From IMG/VR virus record IMGVR_UViG_3300023109_000042, positions 1 to 44,539 of that record: a stretch of 44,539 bases of DNA; one strand, written 5' to 3'. Origin of the DNA: a virus. A program made the translations under genes and the position numbers. Shown one piece after another: positions 25,401 to 37,400 of the stretch (positions are counted from its first letter, which is position 1; each line of letters starts with the position of its first letter). The notes beneath the pieces are model-generated. The model was given only the letters and a program-made list of their open reading frames with translations. It had not been told where the DNA came from and did no database searches.

Positions 25401-28400
25401 AAACAAATTTAGATCCTGTTCCGTAGTAAGTTTCTGATTCAGTTAATTCAGCAATATATACGTTGCCACTAATTCTATCAAATTTTACTTTAATATTTGC
25501 TGTACGTGCAAGACCGTTACCTAAAATTACACTTGCTGTTGCAGATGTACCATCGTCTTCTTGTGAGCCTATAATTTCAATATCTGGTTTAGATATGTAT
25601 CCTGATCCAGCATTAGTAACTTTGATTTCTACAATTTTTCCTTGGCTTATATAAGCTTCGGCTGTTGCATTCTGGCCGCCGCCGCCGGTTATAATAACTT
25701 TTGGCTTTGTAAGATATCCTGATCCTGGATTTGCTATTTTAATTTGTGTAATTTCGTATCCTACATTATCTAACCAGTGCTTCCTTGGATACTCGAGCAT
25801 AATATCATCTATGCCTATAAGTTGTGTTTCTTGTGCTTTAACTTTAGAAGTTTGTATACTTTTTGTATTTTCAGAATAAAAAGGAGGTAAATCAAAATCT
25901 GTTGTGGAGCTTCTTGTATTATCAAAAGCATCATAATCTGTTACAAATTCTCGTATAGTCGAACTATATGGTTTTGCTTCATTAATAAAATCTGTATAAC
26001 TTGGTAAAGTATTGTTTTGGAAGTTTCTAGGCTGATCTAAAACTCCTTTATTATGTTTACCTTTTATAAAGCTAGTCTTAAATGCCCAATCTACATTATT
26101 TTGTTCTGAGAATATATATCTTAAACTTGCAAACCATAACTTATTATATTCTACAGATAAGTTATCTACAAACAAATTATCTCTTATTGTTTCTAATATA
26201 ATTCTTGTTTCTTTAATAGGCTGAGAATCGTAAAAATAACTATCGTATGAACGATTGTCATATCCGATAGAGTTACCTGCTAAATCATATAATGCATCTG
26301 AGAATTGTATAGAACCGTTTTGTCTGCCTATAGTTTCATAATTTACTGTATAGTCATCTACAGATTCATTTGCTATTTTACGCAATAATAACCAACCGCC
26401 TGTACTAATATTAGCAATTTTTACTGTATCGCCTATTGTAGCCTCTAATCCTAATAATTCATAACTTTGGTCTACTTCGTAATCGATATCAGTAAATTCA
26501 TTTATACCTTCTTGGTACCAATCAATATAATTCCAAAATAAGTTAACATCAAATTCTTGTACTTGATATCTAAACCAGGTTTTTTCATCATAGTTTAATC
26601 TATAAATTGACCACTTGCCGAATACTGTTGAATCATTATTAACTAATACAGAAAATGGTCTAACACTTATTAATGTATTGCTTTCATAATTATTACCTTG
26701 TGATTCTACATTTATATTTGTAATTTGTCCTAGATTATTAATTGTAATATCAAAAGAGGCACCATTACCGTTACCTATAATAGAATATGTAGGAGCAACT
26801 TTGTAGCCTCTACCAGGATTTATAATTCTAACTCTTACAATTCTACCATTTTGTATAACAGGTTCAAGTATTGCCTGTTCTGCTTTCGATATACCTACAA
26901 ATTGTAATTCTGATGTTGTATCAATTACTGCATCATATTGACTACTTAATTGAGTAGGTGCAACTTGTGCTTGTGATAATGGACTTAAATTATATAAATC
27001 AGCAATGATATTCTTTTTGAGTATCATATTCACACGTTCTATTACTTGCTTCAATGCTTCTTCACGGTTAACAAACATACTTTGTCTTGGTCTAAATTTG
27101 TTTCCATATCTATATTTTGGAGAAAGTGTGATATCCGGAACTACTTTAAGATTTGTATCATATCCAACAAGACTATCAAACCATTTTTGTTCTATTTCTG
27201 TATTCAATCTACTTGTTTCAAGACCTTCACTTATAATCTGATACTGATTATGTACATTTTGGTCTATTGTATCTTCAGTCCATCTTATCGATAAAACAAT
27301 ATCTTTGTTATTAATAAAAGAACTAATATTGTGCATTGTTAGTCGATTAGCTGAAAGAAAGTTTACATGTCGATACCCTTGTGCAGAAGGATTAGTAATT
27401 AATTTTGTAACATCTAATGCACTAATTGTTCTATCTTCTAAAGACGGAACTGTTGCTTTGTTCTTTACCCAGAAGTAGTTTTTAACAAAATATGCATTAG
27501 ATACAGAATCATAAAACGTTTTTTGTGTATAGATTGCATCACTGTATATACTCTGGCCGCTGACGCCTTTTAATAATCCTTCTTCGGTATCAGCAATTTC
27601 GTCATACTCACTAGGTGTAAATTCTGATTCTACCCATTCGTATACATCTACACTTGTATTAAATTCTAATTTATTAAATGCACCATTTTGATAAATCGTG
27701 TCGCCTTGATAAGGGTATGTAAATCTAGCTTCGCTAATGTCCCACCATAATTTTCCAACGTTTTCTTCAGCCCAAAATTTCTCTTCATCGTATACACCTG
27801 CAACTGCACTTACATTATATCGAGCAGGATCAAACGGAATCTTATATGTTAATTCTTGTTCTGCAGGACCTGCAATTTTTCCTTGTATCGGATCTATCCA
27901 ATCTAAGTAAGTTAGTATTTGATCTGTTCTTTTGTTATAAAGGAAAATATTTTCAATTTTACTTGTATCAACTGGAGCAATTTTTTCTCTTGTTTTAGTC
28001 CATGCTGTTTTACCCGAATCTTTACGATATTCTAAAACTGTTCCTCTAGACTTTTGATTTAATGTTCCGTCTGGCAATATAATAGGAGCAGTACGTGTCC
28101 ACTCTGTATTATCAAAGTCTCTATCTTCAATAACTAAGCCTGGAGTAATATCAGCGTTAGCAACATATGCTATACCGTCATATTCTACTATAGAGCCTTT
28201 TTTGTACGATTTATTTTTTGAAAATACATCGTAATCGTTTAAGATCATATTTGTCATACCCATATAGACATGATTATTATTAATTTTTAAATTTTCACCT
28301 AACAATATTGCATCTTTATCACGTAAGACTAGATCTTCTGCAAAAAGATATTTCTGTTCAATTTTTTCATAGTGATAAACTACACCCGAATCTTTATTAG

Positions 28401-31400
28401 AACCTGCAAATCTAGTAAAGTTATTATCAAACGCAGTTTCGCCTGTATCAAAAATAGTAGGTATTACACTATCGCCGTTTGCACTAGTAATAAAAATGCC
28501 ATTATTAGTTGCAGCTACAGTAAAGCCAAACAATTCAGATTCTTCATTGCTAGGACTATATAGCATTTGACCTTTTGTAAATCTTGTTCCATTAAACTGA
28601 TATACATGGACCTTACCTTGATCTATTTTATTAATATCATCAAATGGTTCGCCGATTGCTATAGTGTTTCCGTCTGGACTGATTGATATAGAATTAGCAA
28701 AACCGGTATTTGGTATATCTGGATAGATAGACTGATCTAAATAAAATTTATCATTAATCTTTCTATATACTAAAACTATAGTTTCAGGAGTTGAATTTGT
28801 TTCTTGTGTACTAGTTGTAATTAGAACGTCACCTGTAGTACTTAATTCAAATTTTTCACCAAATCTAATTATGTTAGTTTCTGGATCAAAAAATACTTCA
28901 TCTTTAGCATTAAATTGCTCTGTCCATTCATTTGGATTAAACCTGCGATTTAATTCAATACTATTAGGAGTTATATCATCATTTGCTTTATACAGTTTTT
29001 CGTTATACACTACAATCGAATCAACATTATACGATGCATTTTTATCAAAATCTGCAAAATCATATGCAACAAATCCACTATTGTTAGGAATGTAACCTAA
29101 ATAATCGATTCCAGTTGGAACAATATCCCATTGAAAATAGTTAAATGACGAATTTGCCGAAATGTTAGTTTTTGCAACAAATAACCTATTGTTTCCGCTA
29201 TCAGGACCATCATATTTTACTATTTCACCAGCTCTGTATGGTATTACAGGATCATATTCTCCTCTATAATCTTTATCAATACCGTAAACAAAGCTTATAT
29301 TTTTCCAGTATAAATTATTTGTAACTAATATAGGATTATTAATATCTTGAATAAAATTAATTAATGTTTCGTAGTATTCACCTCTAAATACTACAATATC
29401 TCCTTGCACATAATCTAAGTTTAAATCAAACTTACCGCGATATCTTAATGATTGCTCATCATCAAGACCATGTGTTAAAAATTCTATAGTACCAAAGTTA
29501 TTTAAAGACTCGTCGCCTTCTGAACTTACAGAAATATAATATTTACTATTAACTTGTTTTACATTTATTCTAGATCCAAACTTTCTGTCATTTCCTCTAT
29601 ACCTAGAAACTATACTTCTAATGTATGTATATGCGCCGTTTTCACTACGTCTATATACAGATATAACACCTTCATTATCAAATTTCTTTTCGCCAAAACT
29701 ATCAACCGGTATGTTATATACTTGTGTATAATCTTTATTAAACGAACTAGGTAAACTTGCACTTCTCGAATCACCACTTCTAGTTTGCTCATTATATAAC
29801 CAGTATTCGTCATTTACTAAGTCTGCATTCTCCACAAGTGGCATAAAGAATGTTCCTGTTGAATCATTTATTACGTTATTTTTTACAACAAAAAGTTTGC
29901 CTATATTATCAGCTGTGTTTACAAGTGAAAATCCTACATCAACACTATCAATAACTCCCATATCTCTATCTGGATCAGCTGCTCCTCTATATAAGTCATT
30001 ACCTAATCTAGTAAATTCATATCTAGCAATATTAGTATTGTATAATTCAAAGTTTCCGCCATAGGTAGTACCGTCGTACTCTTGTAGGATTTTTACATAC
30101 ACTCTTACACGTAGGAAATCTCTTTGATAGAACATTACTTCTGCTGCACTAGTATTGTAACTGGTTAATGCAAGTCCGCCAAATTCATTAAAAGGTATTT
30201 GTTTATCAACAATTATATCTCCACCATTTGGTCTTTCTGTAAGAACATTTCCTACATAATGATATCTAGCCTGCGGTTCAAATGGATCTCCATTAAAATC
30301 AAATTCTGAATATTCAAATTCAATAAATCCATCCCAGATATCAAATACATCATGAGATTTATTTATAATACTATCTTGAAATCCAAATTGTGTTAAATCA
30401 GTAGTAAAGTTTTCGTTTGACTGTAGTTCTAATTTTATACTTTCTCCTGAAACTATAGAATTAAATTCATCAGTGTTTGGAGTTCTAAATACAAATATAT
30501 CTGCAGGATAATCTGCTGGGGTATTATAAGGATTTCCTGAATAAGATAAATTTAATATTTGACTTGCTTGTTTTTTTATTCCTGTATAATCGCCTATTGT
30601 AGATGTTGTATTAAGTAAATTAAAATATTGATTCTTAACTCTAGATTCTTCAGATCTTACTAAGTCTACATATACTAAACCATTTCCAGTATCATAAAAC
30701 TCAGTACCATTATTATAAGGGTCTGTTTCAATAAGCCAAAATCCTCCTACTACATCAGGTGTAAGATTTTCTGCTATTAATGAATATGTACCAACTAGGT
30801 TATCATCATTTACAAACATAACTCCTGTTTGTTCAAAAACTCCGGTTGTATTTTCTAGATATAAAACAGTAGTTCCGCCTTGTTCTCCTACAAAAACAAC
30901 TGTTCCGGCTGCTGTTGTAGTTTCTAAAAAATCTCCTATTATTGGAAGAACAGTATATTCCGGGATACGTACTATAACTTCTACCTTGTTTTTAATTTCA
31001 AACGCACCTGTTAAGTCTGTAGCTTTAATATCTAATAAGTTATTCCATGGCTCGTATGCATCATTTATATTTGGATTGTTTTTCGAATATAAATTATATT
31101 GTAAATGTATAGTGTCTCCAACTGATGATGCAAGATACTGTTGTAGAGGTGCTCTAACTAATACATGTCCTCTTCCTGTCTCAGGGTTATTGACATAGTT
31201 ATTATTAAGACCAGGAGTTCCAGTAATTAATAATGCTAATAATGTACTATCAACTGTATCGTCATTAATAAAATCAGTGTAACTACCGAAAGTGTTATAC
31301 GACTGGCTGCCGATTGCTGGTAAAATATCTCTATTTGCTCTCCATAAACTTTCTTTATAATTTACAATATCAGATTTACTATATGGCAAAAATGGATCAA

Positions 31401-34400
31401 AGTTTTCTTTATATCTAGTTCTTACATTTGACGCTGTTGGAGAGCCTACAAACAAATAATTTCCGTCAGGTGTATATGCAACCGAAGTACCGTATCCTGA
31501 TTCTGCCTCATCACTACTAAAAATATCTCCACCTGATGTTAAAGTTTGATCTAAGGTCCATGAACTAATATCATTTGATCTACGATAAACGTGTACTCTA
31601 CCATCTAATTCTTTAGGAGATCCTACAACCATATTTCTGTTATTAGATGTTACATCTAATGTCGATGCATAATCATGAAAGGAGCCGTCGTCAGTTGTAG
31701 GATTTTCTACACTACTTTGTAGATTGTATACTTCTTCATTTCTATATACTCCCCAGTTAGAATCTCCGTCAATATCATCTACCCAAATCTGTTGATTAAG
31801 TGCTTTATTTTGTTGTAGGATAGCATTTGCACTATCTAAATCTGTACTTCTTACTGATCGTAGTCCGACTACTTTTAAATCTAAATCATCGTTATGATCA
31901 ACATCTACAAACTCTGGAAAATCTTTTTGTAACGGCCATTCAACTATCACGTCATTTCTATTTTTTTGTATTACTTTGTAGAAATTTACTATACCAAATA
32001 GTTCTGCATTAATAACAGAAATATAATCGCCTATTGCAATATCTGTAGGAAATTTATTAAACGTAAATCTTACTAACGGATAATCCGAGTCTGGAGTAGT
32101 AGTAAGATTTAAATTAACTTCTGATGTTCCAACTAATGTTAGATTTAATCTTGTAAATTGATGAACATTCCAAGTATTATTATCAATAGGAGACCAAATA
32201 TATTGATCTTCTATTAATTGATTTACGTTAGCATAAATTATGTCTTCAAAATTTACTACTTTAAAATCTACGTCTCCATTATATACATATCCGCTAGATT
32301 TTATATACTCGTCAAATTTAGCCGTTGTAGGGAATGGTGAATTGTTATAATTTTTTGATTTGTGATATAGCTCAAACGGACGTTGTCTATAAACTTTATC
32401 TGTATTATCTTGTGGTAGATAATCAACAAGTTCAATAGGTTGCGGCGAAAGTAGCATACTCTGTTCATCTAATACAATTTCTAATTCTTCTTTTTTATCA
32501 ACTGATCCGTATCTGCCTACTTGAATTGCCCATTCTTCATAGAACTCTAAACTATCTTTGTCTGCTGTATTCAGTGCATCAAATAATTTATCAAGTGCAT
32601 TTTTTGTGCCTTTTTCTTGTATAAATCCTTGATAGAATTTATACTGACTAACATCATCGTTGATTATATTTGACAAATATTTTCTATTTTGATATCCTAA
32701 TAGATGTTGAGCAAGTTTTTGTTTTTCTATATCAAAATTGTCACTATCTAAATCATAAAAATCTGTAAATTCACTAATTCTATAATCAAAATTTGTAAGT
32801 AACTGTGATTTTGGTCTTTCATCGAGTATTTGCCATTTAGATGTACTAAATGTTTCATTACCAGGAATATTTTCTAAAGCTACATAATAAAATTCTTTAT
32901 ATTTTATCAAATCACCGATAACATAATCTTGCCATTCTTGCCATTCAGTTACTTTTGCATCGTCGAAAACAAACCCAGGTGCATTAAGTGTACCATTCCA
33001 TTTATCGCTTCTGTATCCTGAAACTTTTATTCTTTCTTGTCTATAACCTGTAGACGGTTTATATATAATATCGCTAAATTGTGTAGTATTATCTAGCAGC
33101 ACAACATGCTCTTTTTGCACGAGAGGAAGTTTTATGTGATATACTCCGTCTTCAGTGTTTGCTAATCCTATGCTAAATCCCGTCGCGGATCTAGCTATTC
33201 TACTAATATCTGATTTAATTTGATTGCCATCTGCATTTAGAATTAATCCATAATCATAAAAATTATTATTAAGATTATCTACGGTTACAAAAGCTCTTTC
33301 AAAATCTATTAATTCTGCACTAGGACTTATAGATAATGCATTTCCTGGTGCCCAGTTTTGAGTTGTCCAGAATAAAAATTCTCTTACTGCATATGTCCAG
33401 TTTTTAATATTATTAGAGCCAGCAAATTGTTCAAACTTGAAGCCTAGTTTATTTAAATATTCTCCATAACCTATTAAAAAGTCTACTACTTCTTGACTAG
33501 TTCTTAATGTTTCACCGTAGTTAAGATAACTTGTAATAGAACTAAATTTTTGCGCTACGGTTGCAGATTTTCCACCTACAACTGGTGCTTCGGAAAGTCG
33601 AGCTAAATTAGTATCATCAAATTGCGCATTACTTTTATAATTTTTTATTACTCTATAAAATACTGTTCCGTCTTCGACAACTTGACCTTTATAATAATTT
33701 TTTTCCGGTTGCCACTTAACAAATTCTTCGCTAACTCCTCCTACCGAAATTGCCGGATCTGAAAATGAAGTAATCGGTTTATAATATGAAAATTGCGGTT
33801 TAGCCGGATCATAACCTTTAATTATATAACCAGATGCACTTTTTTCTACAATTACACCACTGTAACTAGCAATATCGATCGGTGTACTTTTATGTAAGAA
33901 TATTTTATAGTTTTCTTCAGGTACAAATACATTACCTTGATTATAAGGTGTTCTACTGTCTAGTATTAATTTAAACTTATCTTTATTACTAAACCCAGCT
34001 ATTTTAAAACCCATTTTGTTTTTAATTGATTTAACATTGTTAGTATAATCTTCGTATACTTTTGTTACATAACCTGAAATATAATTATACTGGTAATTCA
34101 CTAACCCACTTGTATAAATTCTTTCATCATCATTATACGTATTAGGAAATTTAATTTTTTCTAATTCTATACTTTTTCCTGTAGGAGTGTAAACTAATTG
34201 TCCGCAGAAATTTCTAGACATTCTAGAAATATCAAAAGCAGTACCAAGTACTTTAGCTGGTTGATTTAGTAAGTAACTAAGAAGTATTGCAAAAGGATAT
34301 TCGCTTGAATTTCTCCATGCTGCTTCTACTGGAGCAGAATCTCCAAATGTAAATCGTTGACGTGTATAACTTGCAACATAATTCTTTGCAAAATTACTTT

Positions 34401-37400
34401 CTAACGGAGCAGTTAAATTTCCTCTATCGTCTACAGGAATATGAGATACTAATCCCGGTCTTATATATTTTGGATTTCTAATAGGTAATTTTCCTGGCTC
34501 TCTTATCAAGCCTTCTTGTAAATCTTCCCATAATACTAAATTATTTTTTGTATACGGAGCTACTCCATAAACTTCGTCCCACCAAGAAGGTTTGATTGTA
34601 AACCCTATCATTTCCCATGGATGACTGTGTGGTCGATCTGTATCATATGCTTGCTTATAAATACCTCTCCAAAATCCTGGCAAGGTTTCATCATTAGGTC
34701 CGGTCATTGAAGAATAATTTATTAAAAATTTATCTGATCTATTATAAAAACTATTTTCTGTATAATCTTCATCAACTATTTGATTCCATTGCAAGAAATC
34801 AATCAATAATGTATTATCTATTTCCTGTTTAGTAAATTTAGTATCTCTATAAAATCCTCCAACATAATCATTAATGTCAAAGATATTAGGATTATAATCT
34901 ACTTTAATATTATTAAATATTCGTTTTTCAAATTCTAATAATAAATCATCTCGATAGTCGTTAAATGCTACAGTAATACTTCCGTCGTGTCCTTGTATTA
35001 CTCGTGTAGGTTCTCTAAATCTATCATCAATATAAATTTTTGGTTCGTAACTAGGATATAATCCTAATTTTGTAGGTGTAGGCGGAACATACGATCCATC
35101 TGTCGAACTATACTCATAAATTTCAATAGTATCGCCAACTTCTTTATCGGCTACGATAACAGCAAATCCTTCAGAACTAAATGTATAATCACGTCCTTTT
35201 AATAATTGAGTACCGTTCAAATAAACATTAACCGCAGTAGTGCTTATTATGCTGTCGTCATAAGCGTTGCTTATTGCAAAAAACGGATTTGAGTCATCTA
35301 GTACTTCGTAAACTAATCGTTTACCTGTATTATAAGATATCATATCACTAAAATAAAATGGCATATTAGATGTTTTATCTTTATTAATTTCTAATAATAT
35401 TTTATTTAAATGCTGTATTACTGGCCCTGAATATCCTAATTTTGTAGAAGTTTGTATAAGCTGTCTTTTAAATTTTGCATACTCTTGTTTAGAAAATCGT
35501 AAAGCACTTACAATGTTATGTTCTTGAGAATTTAAATGATAATTTGCTAAATTTACAGGTCCAGAATGTTTCATAAATCTAGTACCAAACTTATCAAGAT
35601 CTCCTAAATCTCTTAAATTACTTTTTCCAGGATATGTACCGTCAAATTTAGGAATTTCACCTATCATTGTATTGACATGGTCTACAACTTCTCCTAATGT
35701 AAAATCAACTACATTTTCATTTAATGGATTTCTTTCTAAGTTATTAGGTATTTCATAAAATCCATTTTTAGATTTAGGACTATTTGATAAAGTTTTTATA
35801 ATTACAATTTGATTTTCTTTTAAATCATTTGTAAATGTTACAAAAGTTTTTTTATTAATTCTATCTATTTGATAATCTACATTTTCTTTTTGAAATCTGT
35901 CATTAACAAATACCTTGACTTTTAAATCTGTTAGCAAAGTTGAATTTTCGTAAACATCAATTTCAAAGTTATTATTTTGTTGTAATGTAGATGTATATTG
36001 TCTAATAACATACTGTTTTGTTATTGTAGGTTGAGATGCCCAGCCGTTTTGATATTTAAAATCTTCTCGACTTGTATATTTTCTTAAATATGCATTATCT
36101 GTATAGACTGTACTAGTACCAGTTTCACTTTGTATAGTAAATGTATCTGATAATAAATTAAAGTCAAACACAATATCGCCACTATTATCTATAGTTCTAT
36201 AGCTTAAAGGAAATCCTAATTCTTCATCAGGAGTTCCGGTTCCTTCTCTATAACTAAAAAGCTTTGTTCCTGTAAAATTTGAACCTTCAAATATAGTAGA
36301 GTCGCCAAAATCGTTTCCATTAGGACAACATAAATCAAATTTAGGAGGCTGGTTAGTTTTTGTTTTTAATTGTCCTAGATTCCATTTGTTATTAGTAAAA
36401 TGATAACTTTTACCTGCATTATTAGTACCCTTTGTAACTAAAACAGTTTCTAAATCTAATGGATTAGAGTCATCAGTTTCAAATAAACTTATTTGTCTAT
36501 AACCTTGGAAGTTCAAAAACTTTACAGTGTATATTTTGTCTTTGACAAGTATATCTGTATCAGCAGTAAAAAGTATTCTCATACCTTCAGTTATGTCAAC
36601 ACCGTCGATATTATAGCCAGATGAGCCTTCTATAATAGAAAATACATCTGTTGTAAAATCATCAATAAGATCAATATCTTTTTTTGCAAATGTTCCAAAA
36701 TTAAATAATTTTAATCCTGATTCAAATTCAATAATAGGACGTTTAGCTCTAGCATCTTCATCAATATTAACTTGTGTTAAATTAATTTCAGCACTTTTAT
36801 CTATAACATCTCTATGAATCCATCTATTATATCTAGACCAGGCGTTTTTATCAATTGCTGCACGATTAGAAACAATATAATCTTTTGTTGCAGGATATGA
36901 ATTATTATTACTCCATGGTAATATATCAAATCCTTGGGAGTCAAACGGCACTAATTTATTTTCAGAATATGATGCAGGAATAATTAAATCTATAGTGTTT
37001 ACTAATCTAATCTTGTCACCAACACCCTCAACATAATACTGACCTGTTTCGTAACTTTGTGGCACTGTATCCCCAAGGAAGTATACTTTCATTCCATTTG
37101 AAACACTCCAGCCATCTTTTGTTGTATATTCTTTTTTACCTAATATTTCTGCTGCTATATCGATAGTTGTATTTTCTTCAATATCATATACTCGGATATT
37201 GCCACTAGTATTCACATCATTTTTTGATATGTAAAATAATTTATCAGGCGCATTATCAGGAATAGTAAATTCTATAGTTCCCTTTTCGATATATAAAGTT
37301 GCAATTTCTTCATCGTCTTCATTCAGTTTTCTTATTCCATCTGGATAAAGTGTAGAAATATTTTCAGCATCGTCTTGAAAACTAACTATACCGTCTGCAG

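Noticed and set aside
29610-29813. A 67-codon minus-strand frame inside the giant gene
   Set aside because: It lies in another frame within a region with clear protein repeats of the giant gene and has no motif.
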